DNA of 64,000 nt. Source: Rhodococcus sp. KBS0724 (GTDB lineage Bacteria > Actinomycetota > Actinomycetes > Mycobacteriales > Mycobacteriaceae). Below are positions 19,271 to 28,594 of the stretch, piece by piece. The DNA is taken from NCBI RefSeq assembly GCF_005938745.2, contig NZ_VCBX02000001.1:2762001-2826000 (forward strand). The letters are read 5' to 3'. The notes beneath the pieces were generated by a model. It searched no databases. It saw nothing but the letters and a program-made list of their open reading frames with translations, and was not told the DNA's origin. The position numbers were made by a program, and so were the translations under genes. The stretch's first letter is position 1. Each line of letters opens with the position of its first letter.

Positions 19271-20230
19271 TCAGTTTCGGTCGGATTCGCCGTCATCCGG
19301 CGTGTCGAACTCTCCGCTGCCTGCCTGTTCGGCCAGGAACCGCTCGAATTCGGCACCGATCTCGTCTCCACTGGGAAGGTCGGCCTCACCGGCGAGCAGC
19401 GACGCCTGCTGTTCCTGCGCCGTCACGAAGGTGTCGTACTGGCGCTCGAGAGCGTGGACTACAGTCTGAACTTCTTCGTTCCCGGCAATGTGCTCGTTAA
19501 CCTGCTCGAGGACACGCGCCGAAGCCTCACCGAGGGCGGCGAGCGGCAATTCGAGCCCGGACACCGACGCCACATTTTCGAGCAAGGTCTCGGAGGCAGC
19601 CGGGTAATCGGTCTGTGCGAGGTAATGGGGAACATGAACGGAGAAACCGACGGCTTCGTGGCCGTGCTGGCTCATCCGGAATTCCAACAGCGACGACGCG
19701 CTGCCGGGAACCTGCAGTTCGCCGGACCAGCGCTGGTGATCGCCGATCAGGTCCTTGTTCGTGGAATGTGCAGTCAGGCCCAACGGACGGGTGTGCGGAA
19801 TTGCCATCGGGATCGCATTGAGTCCGATGGTCTGGCGCACGCCCAACTGTTCGGCGAGCAAGCGGACAGCGGTGGTGAACCGTTCCCACTTGAGATCGGG
19901 TTCCATGCCGGCAAGCAGCAGGAAGGGTGTTCCCACCGTGTCACGAAGCGCGTAAAGGTTGATGGAAGGCGTGTCGTAGTCCGAGAAATGATCTGCCTTG
20001 AACGTCATCGTGGGACGACGTGATCGGTAGTCGATCAACTCGTCCACGGCAAACGACGCGACAAGTTCGGTTTCGAGGCTCTCACGCAAATGCTTCGTCG
20101 CAAGTTTCACGGCATGACCCGCGTCCGAGTAGCCCTCGAGTCCGTGGATGAGAACCGGTCCCTGGCCGTCGGCAGCCGACAACTGCGGTGCCGGGAATTC
20201 CAGCTCGTACATTTTCGACTGGTCGTCCAT
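19271..20230 (-). CDS. PAC2 family (proteasome assembly chaperone-like) protein
   Basis: This 319-residue soluble protein starts MDDQSKMYELEFPAP and has the PAC2 pattern: GPVLIHGLEGYSDAGHAV near the N-terminus, FAVDELIDYRSRRP, and a central GLNAIPMAIPHTRP. The C-terminus is acidic and likely flexible. The family is related to archaeal/eukaryotic proteasome assembly chaperones and is common in proteasome-bearing actinobacteria (M. tuberculosis Rv2714), but its biochemical role is not settled. The following gene on this strand is an alpha/beta hydrolase, a neighbour pair also kept in mycobacteria. Confidence 0.85.
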   Translation of the reverse strand: MDDQSKMYELEFPAPQLSAADGQGPVLIHGLEGYSDAGHAVKLATKHLRESLETELVASFAVDELIDYRSRRPTMTFKADHFSDYDTPSINLYALRDTVGTPFLLLAGMEPDLKWERFTTAVRLLAEQLGVRQTIGLNAIPMAIPHTRPLGLTAHSTNKDLIGDHQRWSGELQVPGSASSLLEFRMSQHGHEAVGFSVHVPHYLAQTDYPAASETLLENVASVSGLELPLAALGEASARVLEQVNEHIAGNEEVQTVVHALERQYDTFVTAQEQQASLLAGEADLPSGDEIGAEFERFLAEQAGSGEFDTPDDGESDRN

Positions 20231-20506
20231 CGCAGTCCCCTTCGTTCACGGTGCTTGTTTCCAGTGTCCACTATCGGCCGTTGCCGATTCGCAGTGGAGT
20301 CGGCAGTCGAGTCGTCGTTTGCCGAGGTTCCTTTGGTGGAACGCGCTTCGTGTGCTCGGGCATTCCCGAATTCCGATGCGGATGCGTTCGCCAGGAGCGA
20401 AGCATGCCGTCCGGGTCGACACTCTCACCGAGAGGGCGGAGATCCACGACCCGGCAGATTGAGCATGGCAGAGTGTCGATGAGGTACTGCCGTGGTGGAT
20501 TTCTCC

Positions 20507-20526
20507 CATTCGGCTGCAGCCGAATG
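20507..20526. promoter_or_regulatory. Perfect 20-bp palindrome touching the lipoprotein ribosome site
   Basis: The palindrome CATTCGGCTG/CAGCCGAATG is centred between 20516 and 20517, and its last base is the first base of the GGAGG ribosome site at 20526-20530, 8 bp before the ATG of the lipoprotein gene. It could be a regulator-binding operator or an RNA hairpin that hides the ribosome site. The rest of 20231-20538, about 300 bp, shows no gene. Confidence 0.55.
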
Positions 20527-20538
20527 GAGGCACACGTG

Positions 20539-21330
20539 ATGGTCGGTCGGGGATCGCGCAGGTCGAGGCTCACAGGCGTCGTGACTGTCGTTGCCGCGCT
20601 GGGATTGGCAGTGGGGTGTTCCTCGTCGGTTCCCGGGGAGGCGTTGCCCGATGCCGGCGGACAGACACCCGCCGCCGCGGGGTCCGCGCCGACAAGCCCA
20701 GCGGGGTCCGCGCCGACCAGCGCAGCGGGATCGACCACTACGAGCGCCACCGCTTCAACCAAGGCCGCGCCGCTGGCGGACCTCCTGCTGACCCCTGCAG
20801 AGTTTCCGCCCCCATTCGACGCAGTAGTACTTCCCGCGCAGGCTGTTCCAATGGCCGCGCCGGATCTGGTGGGCGTTCCGCGCGGAGCGACCGTCGACCC
20901 GGCCGACTGTGCCCCACCCGAACAGGACTACGGACCTATGGGGACCGTGATGGCTGTGGGCACCGACAACGCGAGCAGATCGACAATCTCGGTGGAACTC
21001 ACCCGGAGTGAGACCAGCCTGACCAAGTTGGAAGCGCAGACCGAAGATTGCACGTCGATGAAGGTGACCGCAAACGGTGTGACGTCGACGGTCACGACGG
21101 TCATCTTGCCGCCTTCGCCGATCAATGCCGATCAAACGTTGTCCTTGCGCCGCACGGTATCGACACCGTCCTCGGCTACCGGGGGCCAAACGATGTTGAC
21201 CTTGATGGCCCAGGTGGGTGACGTGCGCATTGCCGTCACGCTGATGACATTCGGTGCAACCAAGCCGTCCACCGCGCCGCTGGACGAGGCATTTACCGCC
21301 GCTGTTCAGAAAGTGCGCGCCGGCAGCTGA
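20539..21330 (+). CDS. Secreted lipoprotein (DUF5642-like)
   Basis: This 263-residue protein begins MVGRGSRRSRLTGVV, with a basic start, a hydrophobic stretch and a lipobox ending VGC (Cys near residue 27) followed by SSS, so it should be lipid-anchored outside the membrane. A low-complexity Ala/Pro/Ser/Thr linker with repeated AGSAPTS units runs over residues 40-75. The folded part resembles the DUF5642 lipoproteins of mycobacteria and rhodococci (LLTPAEFPPPFDAVVLP ... DPADCAPPEQDYG), with two cysteines likely to pair. The GGAGG at 20526-20530 supports the start at 20539. Function is unknown. Confidence 0.75.
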   Translation: MVGRGSRRSRLTGVVTVVAALGLAVGCSSSVPGEALPDAGGQTPAAAGSAPTSPAGSAPTSAAGSTTTSATASTKAAPLADLLLTPAEFPPPFDAVVLPAQAVPMAAPDLVGVPRGATVDPADCAPPEQDYGPMGTVMAVGTDNASRSTISVELTRSETSLTKLEAQTEDCTSMKVTANGVTSTVTTVILPPSPINADQTLSLRRTVSTPSSATGGQTMLTLMAQVGDVRIAVTLMTFGATKPSTAPLDEAFTAAVQKVRAGS

Positions 21331-21486
21331 GAATCATGCACGAGGCACCGACACGCATCGTGTACTCGGCGGTTGTGTTCGTGATTCATCCACAGCAAAA
21401 TTGGTTCTCCACAGCCGAGCTTGACGTGCCATGTTTTGCAAGGTCGAGCGCCGCGGGTCGGTGGCCGCCCTTGTCATGGTTCTTCC

Positions 21487-22608
21487 ATGACAACACCACC
21501 GTTTTCCCGGGAATTCGAATCCTCCGACGACCAGGTGCAGAGTTGGCCGTCGCCTGAGTCCGAACACCTCTCCGAACCAGGCGAGCTGATCGCCGCGATC
21601 CCAGCGTTGATGGGATTTTGCCCCGAAGATTCCGTCGTCGCGTTGTGCTTGATGGACACCACACCGAAAACGCTCGGACCGATCATGAGGCACGACTACT
21701 TTCCCAATATCGGCTCCGAGCTTGCTCCGGCGATGCACTCGGCCCTCGAACAATTTGTTCGAGTCTGCGCGACGGAAGGAACGGTAGCGGTGATCCTGGT
21801 GATGATCGGAGACCATCCGTTGGGGGAATTGTTCGACATAGCAGCGGAATTCAACGACATGCTGACCGGCAACGGCGTCGAACTCCTCGATGTGCTCGCC
21901 GTGCCGGTGATCGCGAGGGGCAGGGACTGGATGAGCATCCTTGCCCCGGATCGGTATGGGCGCCTGCCCGATCCGGGTTCGTCCTCTGTCGCGGCCGCCC
22001 AGGTCCTCGGGGGCCGTGTGATCAGAGCGTCCCGCAGCGAGTTGGTGCATTCGGTCCGTGGGCAATCGAGCAATCACGCGGCGATCGGATCAATGATCGA
22101 CCGGGGGCGCGCACAGATCGCGTCGCTGCGATGTGCGGCACACTGTTCGAACGACCCCTTTGCTCAGGTGCGCCGGGAGGTCGAGGAAGTCCTGACGCAA
22201 GTCGAGCGGATGCGGCGCGGGATGTTTCCCGATCCCCGAGAATGTGCGCACCTGGCACTGGTGTTGTCCGACGTGCGCGTCCGGGACACCGTCATGGGTC
22301 TGGCCGCCACGGAGTACGCGGATGCTGCGGAAGCCTTGTGGGCAAACTTGACTCACGAACTTCCGGTGCCCGAATGTTCTTTTCCCGCTACGCTTCTGGG
22401 GTTCTTTGCCTATGCCCGCGGCGACGGCCCACTCGCTGGTATCGCGCTTGCGTACGCGCTGGAAGCGGACCCGGAATACTCGTTGGCCGGCTTGCTCGAC
22501 AACTCGCTGCAAGCCGGCCTGAGACCGGACGGAATTCGTGCCTTGGCGGAAGTCGGACTCGACCTCGCCCGGGACTTCGACGTGAGTGCGATGCCCGAGG
22601 CGAGGTGA
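21487..22608 (+). CDS. DUF4192 domain-containing protein
   Basis: This 373-residue soluble protein has the DUF4192 hallmark near the N-terminus: LSEPGELIAAIPALMGFCPEDSVVAL, followed by a paired half with RVIRASRSELVHSV. The C-terminal part (ALLGFFAYARGDGPLAGIALAYAL) is the helical region typical of these actinobacterial proteins. The role of the family is unknown. The start MTTPPF at 21487 is used because the frame upstream is not typical of the family. Its stop codon lies inside a 16-bp tandem repeat (22605-22636). Confidence 0.8.
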   Translation: MTTPPFSREFESSDDQVQSWPSPESEHLSEPGELIAAIPALMGFCPEDSVVALCLMDTTPKTLGPIMRHDYFPNIGSELAPAMHSALEQFVRVCATEGTVAVILVMIGDHPLGELFDIAAEFNDMLTGNGVELLDVLAVPVIARGRDWMSILAPDRYGRLPDPGSSSVAAAQVLGGRVIRASRSELVHSVRGQSSNHAAIGSMIDRGRAQIASLRCAAHCSNDPFAQVRREVEEVLTQVERMRRGMFPDPRECAHLALVLSDVRVRDTVMGLAATEYADAAEALWANLTHELPVPECSFPATLLGFFAYARGDGPLAGIALAYALEADPEYSLAGLLDNSLQAGLRPDGIRALAEVGLDLARDFDVSAMPEAR

Positions 22609-22636
22609 GTGGACCGAGTAGTGAGTGGACCGAGTA
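22605..22636. repeat. 16-bp tandem repeat over the DUF4192 stop codon
   Basis: GTGAGTGGACCGAGTA occurs twice in tandem (22605-22620, 22621-22636), and a degenerate third copy (GTGACTGGAC) follows. The TGA of the DUF4192 gene is in the first copy, so the repeat lies mainly in the gap before the convergent galE. It looks like slippage or local duplication. Confidence 0.85.
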
Positions 22637-22662
22637 GTGACTGGACTTGAAGAGCCGCAGAC

Positions 22663-23646
22663 CTACCGAGCAGAGTGCGATGCAGAACCGAGGTCCTGCA
22701 GGAACTGCCAAGCATCCGCGACGATCACGTCCAGATCGGTGCGCGTCGGTGTCCACCCGAGTTCGGCAATCGCCTTGTCGCTGGACGCGATCAAAACGGC
22801 GGGATCGCCGAGGCGGCGTGGAGCATCCTCGACGTTGATCGGAAGTCCGGTCACCCGAGCACACGACGCAATAACCTCGCGGACGCTGAATCCGGCGCCG
22901 CTACCGAGGTTGTAGATGCGATGCTCGGATGGTGTGGACTTCTCCAACGCGAGAAGATGAGCCTCGGCCAGATCGAGCACGTGGATGTAGTCCCGCACAG
23001 CAGTGCCGTCGGGTGTGGGCCAATCGGTGCCGAAGACCGCGATCTTGTCTCGCTGTCCAAGCGCAACCTGGAGGATCAACGGGATCAGATGTGTTTCGAC
23101 AACCCGGTTTTCACCAGCAGACTTGTATGCACCCGCAACATTGAAGTATCGCAGGCTGGTGGCGGCTAGACCGTGCGCGACGGAATACGACGTGATCGCG
23201 TGGTCGATGGCAAGCTTGGATGCTCCGTACGGATTTGTAGGCCGAGTCGGCGCAGTCTCCATGATCGGAGTCTGCTCCGGCTCGCCGTATGTCGCCGCTG
23301 TCGACGAGAACACCAACCTCGGAGTCCGAGAGGCCCGAATGGCCTCGAGGAGCGCGAGGGTTGTGACTACATTGCCCTGCCAGTACTTTTCGGGATGGAG
23401 CACCGATTCGCCGACGAGTGACTGCGCGGCAAAATGCAGTACGCCGTCGAAAATCGGGGAGTTGCCGAGGACTTTCGCAGCCGTCTCCGCTACATCACCT
23501 TCGATGAAGTCGGCGCCGGCGGGGACGGCATCGGCATTTCCGGTGGAGAGGTCGTCGATCACAACGACCTCGTGTCCGCGTTCGAGTAGCACTGTGCTGC
23601 AGACACTGCCGACGTAGCCGGCACCGCCGGTGACCAAAAGTTTCAT
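22663..23646 (-). CDS. galE: UDP-glucose 4-epimerase
   Basis: This 327-residue extended short-chain dehydrogenase has the NAD-binding TGGAGYVGS (residues 6-14), the Ser-Ser-Thr stretch at 114-116, and the catalytic pair Tyr140/Lys144 in NPYGASK. The substrate-side motif LRYFNVAGA and [18 protein letters not shown] identify GalE-type UDP-hexose epimerases. It interconverts UDP-glucose and UDP-galactose, supplying galactofuranose precursors for arabinogalactan in mycolic-acid bacteria. It starts 8 bp after the ideR stop, so it is in one operon with the iron regulator; a dtxR-galE neighbourhood is also known in corynebacteria. Confidence 0.92.
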   Translation of the reverse strand: MKLLVTGGAGYVGSVCSTVLLERGHEVVVIDDLSTGNADAVPAGADFIEGDVAETAAKVLGNSPIFDGVLHFAAQSLVGESVLHPEKYWQGNVVTTLALLEAIRASRTPRLVFSSTAATYGEPEQTPIMETAPTRPTNPYGASKLAIDHAITSYSVAHGLAATSLRYFNVAGAYKSAGENRVVETHLIPLILQVALGQRDKIAVFGTDWPTPDGTAVRDYIHVLDLAEAHLLALEKSTPSEHRIYNLGSGAGFSVREVIASCARVTGLPINVEDAPRRLGDPAVLIASSDKAIAELGWTPTRTDLDVIVADAWQFLQDLGSASHSAR

Positions 23647-23654
23647 GAAATTCC

Positions 23655-24341
23655 TCAGACCAGCTTTACCTGTACGGCGTGCGCCATTTCTTCTGCCAAC
23701 TCCACACCGTCGTGTCCGGGCACGATGATGGTGACCGAACCTGGGCGGGTCTCAACGGTCACTCGGGCATCCGGAACAACGCCTGCGTCACGCAGCTGCG
23801 CGATCACATCGGGATCGGACTGCACGTGCTCGGCGAGCCTGCGCACAACGACGGCCGTCGGCTTGCCCGCCGGAACGTCGGTGAGACGCATCAAGGTTTC
23901 GGCAGGATTGCTCGGGCCGTCGAGGCCCAGCTGATCCAGCCCGGGAATGGGATTGCCGTACGGCGATGTGGTGGGGTTGTTCAGCACGACGACGAGTCGG
24001 CGCTCGACGTCCTCGCTCATCACATGCTCCCAGCGGCACGCCTCGGCATGCACGTCTTCCCACTTCAAGCCGATGATGTCCACCAGCAGTCGTTCTGCCA
24101 AGCGGTGCTTACGCATGACCGAAACGGCCAGGTCGCGGCCCTTGTCGGTGAGCTCCAGGTGTCGATCGCCGGCAACCATCAGCAGTCCGTCACGCTCCAT
24201 GCGCGCAACAGTCTGGCTGACGGTGGGTCCGCTCTGTTCGAGCCGTTCGGCGATCCGCGCCCGGAGTGGGACAACGCCCTCTTCTTCCAAGTCGTAGATC
24301 GTCCGGAGATACATCTCCGTGGTGTCGACTAGATCCTTCAC
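23655..24341 (-). CDS. ideR: Iron-dependent regulator IdeR/DtxR
   Basis: This 228-residue metal-dependent repressor reads [22 protein letters not shown]. It has a winged helix ([25 protein letters not shown]), a dimerisation domain and a C-terminal SH3-like domain. With the GTG at 24341 as start, Met10, His79, Glu83, His98, Cys102, Glu105 and His106 fall on exactly the numbers of the DtxR metal ligands, which supports this start over the TTG at 24359. An AAGGGG ribosome site lies 6 bp upstream. With iron bound it represses siderophore genes and controls iron storage. I looked for its TTAGG-type operator in the window and saw none. Confidence 0.96.
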   Translation of the reverse strand: MKDLVDTTEMYLRTIYDLEEEGVVPLRARIAERLEQSGPTVSQTVARMERDGLLMVAGDRHLELTDKGRDLAVSVMRKHRLAERLLVDIIGLKWEDVHAEACRWEHVMSEDVERRLVVVLNNPTTSPYGNPIPGLDQLGLDGPSNPAETLMRLTDVPAGKPTAVVVRRLAEHVQSDPDVIAQLRDAGVVPDARVTVETRPGSVTIIVPGHDGVELAEEMAHAVQVKLV

Positions 24342-24516
24342 ACTCAACCCCTTCGTCAACGGTCATTCTACCGTTCGGTTCCGGAAACTTGTGCCGCTCG
24401 ATCAGCGGCGAGTCCAGCTGCTCGGCCGGCGCCGACATCCCTGGTGCGGCGGCCTGCGCACTCGAGCTGAACAGTGTGGTGCACGGCACGAATCCAACAC
24501 GAAGTAGCGTGTTCCC

Positions 24517-25788
24517 ATGACCGCCTCGATCAGATCTGACGAGGACCCCACGACGCCTCGAGCAAATCGAGTTGTGGTGTGGAGTCCGGAGTACCTGAGT
24601 TATCGGTGGAGTAACGATCACCCGATGAATCCGACCCGCCTCGACCTGACGATGGAACTCTCCCGTGGCCTCGGACTGCTCGAGGGTATCGAGTTCCTCG
24701 AACCCACACCTGCCAGTGACGTCGACCTCCTCCGCATACACACGCCCGCGTACGTTGCCGCCGTCAAATCGGCCGGCCACTCTGCTTCCAACGGTGTTAC
24801 CGGTGCGGATGTTCCCCACGGTCTCGGGACCGAGGACAACCCGGTTTTCCCACAGATGCACGAGGCGAGCGCAATTCTTGCCGGTGGTTCCCTGGCCGCT
24901 GCCAAGGAAATCGCGTCGGGTCGCACCCGTCGTGCGGTCAGCATCGGCGGCGGAATGCATCACGCGATGGCTGACTGGGCATCGGGATTCTGTGTATACA
25001 ACGATGCGGCCGTCGCGATCTCCTGGCTCCTCGACAACGGGTACGACCGCATCGCGTACATCGACGTCGACGCACATCACGGTGACGGTGTGCAGCACGC
25101 TTTTCTCGGTGACCCACGAGTCTTGACGGTGTCCCTGCATCAGCATCCGGCAACACTGTGGCCGAATACCGGGTGGTCAAGCGAAGTCGGGGACGGCGCA
25201 GCGGAGGGAACAGCTGTCAACATCCCGGTGCTGCCGGGAACCGTGGACGCATTGTGGCTGCGGGCATTCCACGCGGTGGTGCCCGGAGCGATCGCCGCGT
25301 TCCGGCCGCAGATCATCATCAGCCAGTGCGGCGTCGACTCGCATCGGGAAGACCCGCTGGCCGATCTGGCATTGACCGTCGACGGTCAACGAGCTGCGTT
25401 TCTCGCGATGCGTGATCTCGCCGATCGTTACAGCGAAGGGCGTTGGCTCGCAGTCGGTGGTGGCGGATACGGACTGGTGCGGATCGTGCCGCGGGCGTGG
25501 ACGCATCTCATCGCCGCTGCGCTCGATCGTGACATCGACGTGAATACGCCGCTTCCGGACGGTTGGAAGGAAACGACCGGGGCGATGGCGCCGGGCGTGG
25601 AACTTCCCGAGACCATGGGGGACGGCGGCGACATCAACTTCTCGAAGTGGGACGGGCCCGGCGGTACTCCCGAGACGGGAGTGGCGTCGGTGGACCGAGC
25701 GCTCACCCGCATCGATTCCGCCATCATCGCGACGCGCCGCGCTGCGTTTCCGCTTCTCGGACTCGACCCGGAGGATCCCCGTGACTGA
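24517..25788 (+). CDS. acuC: Acetoin utilization protein AcuC, histone-deacetylase-like
   Basis: This 423-residue class I histone-deacetylase-fold enzyme has the catalytic HH pair in GGMHHAMAD, the zinc ligands in DVDAHHGDGV and GVDSHREDPL, and the catalytic Tyr in GGGGYG. AcuC removes acetyl groups from lysines of metabolic enzymes such as acetyl-CoA synthetase, restoring activity. Its end overlaps the next gene by 8 bp, and that gene encodes an acetyltransferase of the Pat type, so writer and eraser of lysine acetylation are made from one transcript. It starts about 175 bp from the divergent ideR. Confidence 0.92.
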   Translation: MTASIRSDEDPTTPRANRVVVWSPEYLSYRWSNDHPMNPTRLDLTMELSRGLGLLEGIEFLEPTPASDVDLLRIHTPAYVAAVKSAGHSASNGVTGADVPHGLGTEDNPVFPQMHEASAILAGGSLAAAKEIASGRTRRAVSIGGGMHHAMADWASGFCVYNDAAVAISWLLDNGYDRIAYIDVDAHHGDGVQHAFLGDPRVLTVSLHQHPATLWPNTGWSSEVGDGAAEGTAVNIPVLPGTVDALWLRAFHAVVPGAIAAFRPQIIISQCGVDSHREDPLADLALTVDGQRAAFLAMRDLADRYSEGRWLAVGGGGYGLVRIVPRAWTHLIAAALDRDIDVNTPLPDGWKETTGAMAPGVELPETMGDGGDINFSKWDGPGGTPETGVASVDRALTRIDSAIIATRRAAFPLLGLDPEDPRD

Positions 25789-28504
25789 ACAGTCCGACCC
25801 CAAATCCGATACCGGCCCGAAGTCCGATACCGAAGCCAAGGCCGCCGCTGCGGTGGATGCGGCGCACAACTATCCCCATGAATGGGTTGTCGACGTGCTC
25901 GCGTCGGACGGCGGCGCAGTTGCCCTGCGGCCGATCGTCCCCGAGGACGCGGACAAGCTTGTCGAATTCCACGGCAAGCTCTCCGAGCGCACGCGGTACC
26001 TGCGGTACTTCGGCCCGTATCCCACGATGTCCAAGCGCGACGTCACGAACTTCACGACGGTCGATCACCACAACCGGGTCGCGTTTGTCATGATGCTCGG
26101 CGACGAGATCATCGCCGTCGGCCGGTACGAGCGGCTCCTCGACGTCGGTGACGGCAAGTCGGCTGAGGTGGCGTTTGTTGTTGCCGACGCTCATCAGGGG
26201 CGCGGTCTGGGCCCCATCCTGCTCGAGTATCTGGCTGCGGCGGCTGCGGAGAACGGGCTGACGATGTTCGTGGCCGAGGTTCTGTCCGAGAACCGCAACA
26301 TGGTCACGGTGTTCCGCGAGGCCGGGTATCAGGTCAGTCGATCGTTCGACGGGGGAGTGCTGCGCCTCGAGTTCGCGATCGACCCCACGGAAGCCCTTGT
26401 TTCCGTGCGTAATTCCCGGGAACGGGCGGCTGAGGCCCGGAGTATGGGCAACGTGCTCAGTCCGCGGTCCGTGGCCGTGATCGGAGCGTCGGCCGACCCG
26501 GCGAAGGTCGGTAACGCCGTTCTGACCAACCTCCTGCGCGGCGGATTCACGGGTCCGGTCTATCCGGTCAACGCCGAACATCGTTCGGTGCACGGAGTTC
26601 GGGCCTACAAGACTGTTCGCGAGATTCCCGACGACGTCGACTTGGCGGTTGTTGCCGTCCCCGCCGAATCCATCAGCTCGGTGCTCGACGACTGCCTCGA
26701 CAAGGGCGTCAAGGCTCTGGTCGTCGTGTCGTCGGGGTTCAGTGACAGTGGCCCGGACGGTCGCACGTCGGAGCGAAAACTTGTCCACGCCGCACGCGCG
26801 CACGGGATGCGTCTTATCGGGCCCAATGCCCTCGGAGTGGCAAACAACGATCCGGCGATCTCCCTGAACGCGACGCTGGCTCCGGTTCTTCCCGTCGCGG
26901 GTAACGTCGGCTTCTTCTGCCAGTCGGGCGCTTTGGGAATTGCGATCCTCGACGAGGCCGCGCGCAGTCGAATCGGGCTGTCGGCCTTCGTCTCTGCCGG
27001 TAACCGGGCAGACGTGTCCGGAAATGACCTTCTGCAGTACTGGGATTCGGATCAGACCACCGAAGTGGTGCTCCTGTACTTGGAGAGCTTCGGTAACCCA
27101 CGAAAGTTCTCCCGAATCGCACGGCGGGTGGCACGCAAGAAGCCGATCGTCGCGGTCAAGAGTGGACGCCACGCAGTGCCGCCGGTGCTGGCGGCCACCG
27201 GAGTCGAGATCGACGATTCGGTCGTTCGCGCTCTGTTCGAACAGGCCGGTGTCATCCAGGTCGGGTCGATCTCCCAATTGTTCGACTGCGCACTGCTGTT
27301 CGGTTACCAACCGTTGCCGGCCGGTCCACGCCTGGCCGTCATCGGCAACTCCACCGCTCTCGGTGTGCTGGCCGCAGACGCGGCCCGCAGTGAAGGGCTC
27401 CAAGTCAGCGATCCGATCGACCTGGGAGCGCAGGCCAGCCCCGAGTTGTTCGCGGCCGCTGTGCGTGATGCCTTGGCGTCCTTCGACGTCGACGCCGTCA
27501 TCGCGGTGTTCGTCCCGCCGGTCGCCATCCCGGTCGAACCATTCGCGAAGGCACTCAAGGATGCGGTCGAGGGATCGGACAAGCCGATTCTCACGACGTT
27601 CCTCGCCGCGGAAGGTGTGCCGGAGGTGCTGACGGTCCGTGACGACGCCGGAAATCCGACGCGCGGGTCGGTGCCGTCGTATCCGGGACCCGAACGTGCG
27701 GCACTGGCGTTGGCGCGGGCCTGGAGATACGCCGAATGGCGAAGTAAGCCCGCGTCCAAGGTGGTGCGGCCCGCCGGAATCGACTCCGAACGGGCTCGCC
27801 AGATGGTAGCCGCGTGGCTCGAAAACTCGCCCGGCCGTTGGCTTTCCGACTTCGAGGCGGCGGAACTTCTGGCGTGCTACGGCGTCGACGTCGTCGAATT
27901 CCGCTCGGTCCTGACCGCCGACGAAGCTGTGGAGGCGGCCGACGCACTCGGGTACCCCGTGGTGGTGAAGGCAACCGGTGAATTGTGGCGGCACCGCCCG
28001 GATCTTGGTGGCGTCCGCCTCGATCTGGTCGGACCGGACTCTGTTCGGCTCGCGTACAGCGACCTGGCCGCAGCTTCGGGGGAGCCGCTCCTGCACGTGC
28101 AGAAAATGGCGCCCAAGGGCATCGGGTGTGTTGTGGCCGTGCAGGACGACCCGTCGTTCGGTTCACTGATCTCGTTCGGTCTGGCCGGCGTGATCTCGGA
28201 TCTGCTCGGTGATCGGGCCTACCGAGTGCTACCGCTGACCGAGGACGCCGCCACCGAATTGATCGACGCTCCCAAGGCCGCGCCGCTGCTCTCCGGATAC
28301 CGCAATGCCGTCCCCGTCAACAAGGGTGCGCTGGTGGATCTGGTTCAGCGGATCTCGACGTTGGCCGACGATATCCCCGAAGTACGGGAGCTTGCCTGCG
28401 AGCCGGTGCTGGCGTCGGCTGTCGGTGCCGAGATCACGGATGCCCGCGTGCGCATCGGGCCGGAGCCGAGTGCCGTGGATCTGGGACCCAGACGACTGCG
28501 TTAA
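25781..28504 (+). CDS. Protein lysine acetyltransferase, GNAT fused to acyl-CoA synthetase (NDP-forming)-like domain (Pat)
   Basis: This 907-residue fusion has an N-terminal GNAT domain (about 45-205, acetyl-CoA loop HQGRGLG), a CoA-binding Rossmann domain (about 225-320, VIGASADPAKVGN), a succinyl-CoA-synthetase-like ligase region, and a C-terminal ATP-grasp domain (about 690-905, YPVVVKATG). This order is the reverse of enteric Pat (GNAT last) but common in actinobacteria. Around residues 460-475 the sequence reads KSGRHAVPPVLAATGVE where NDP-forming synthetases carry SHTGA with the phosphorylated His. The His is missing, so the ligase part is probably regulatory, sensing CoA or nucleotides. 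It should acetylate lysines of acyl-CoA synthetases, opposing AcuC. Confidence 0.87.
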   Translation: MTEQSDPKSDTGPKSDTEAKAAAAVDAAHNYPHEWVVDVLASDGGAVALRPIVPEDADKLVEFHGKLSERTRYLRYFGPYPTMSKRDVTNFTTVDHHNRVAFVMMLGDEIIAVGRYERLLDVGDGKSAEVAFVVADAHQGRGLGPILLEYLAAAAAENGLTMFVAEVLSENRNMVTVFREAGYQVSRSFDGGVLRLEFAIDPTEALVSVRNSRERAAEARSMGNVLSPRSVAVIGASADPAKVGNAVLTNLLRGGFTGPVYPVNAEHRSVHGVRAYKTVREIPDDVDLAVVAVPAESISSVLDDCLDKGVKALVVVSSGFSDSGPDGRTSERKLVHAARAHGMRLIGPNALGVANNDPAISLNATLAPVLPVAGNVGFFCQSGALGIAILDEAARSRIGLSAFVSAGNRADVSGNDLLQYWDSDQTTEVVLLYLESFGNPRKFSRIARRVARKKPIVAVKSGRHAVPPVLAATGVEIDDSVVRALFEQAGVIQVGSISQLFDCALLFGYQPLPAGPRLAVIGNSTALGVLAADAARSEGLQVSDPIDLGAQASPELFAAAVRDALASFDVDAVIAVFVPPVAIPVEPFAKALKDAVEGSDKPILTTFLAAEGVPEVLTVRDDAGNPTRGSVPSYPGPERAALALARAWRYAEWRSKPASKVVRPAGIDSERARQMVAAWLENSPGRWLSDFEAAELLACYGVDVVEFRSVLTADEAVEAADALGYPVVVKATGELWRHRPDLGGVRLDLVGPDSVRLAYSDLAAASGEPLLHVQKMAPKGIGCVVAVQDDPSFGSLISFGLAGVISDLLGDRAYRVLPLTEDAATELIDAPKAAPLLSGYRNAVPVNKGALVDLVQRISTLADDIPEVRELACEPVLASAVGAEITDARVRIGPEPSAVDLGPRRLR

Positions 28505-28526
28505 CTGCTCGCGTCGGACACAGAAA

Positions 28527-28571
28527 ACCGGCCACCGTACGTTCCCGATGGGAGAACATACGGTGGCCGGT
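28527..28571. terminator. Two-way terminator between pat and sigB
   Basis: ACCGGCCACCGTA (28527-28539) pairs perfectly with 28559-28571, and a CCC/GGG step inside lengthens the stem. It lies 22 bp after the pat stop and 23 bp before the convergent sigB stop. Confidence 0.85.
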
Positions 28572-28594
28572 GTGTATGTCACACGCCGCCGCGA

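Noticed and set aside
23655..24516. A possible IdeR iron box controlling ideR-galE or acuC
   Set aside because: I looked for TTAGGTTAGGCTAA-type sequence near these promoters and saw no acceptable match.
25724..28096. A 790-residue open frame on the minus strand opposite the Pat gene
   Set aside because: It has a shadow-type composition (Arg/Gly/His/Asp-rich, no domain), and the plus-strand frame has clear GNAT, CoA-binding and ATP-grasp motifs. Long antisense frames are normal in high-G+C coding DNA.
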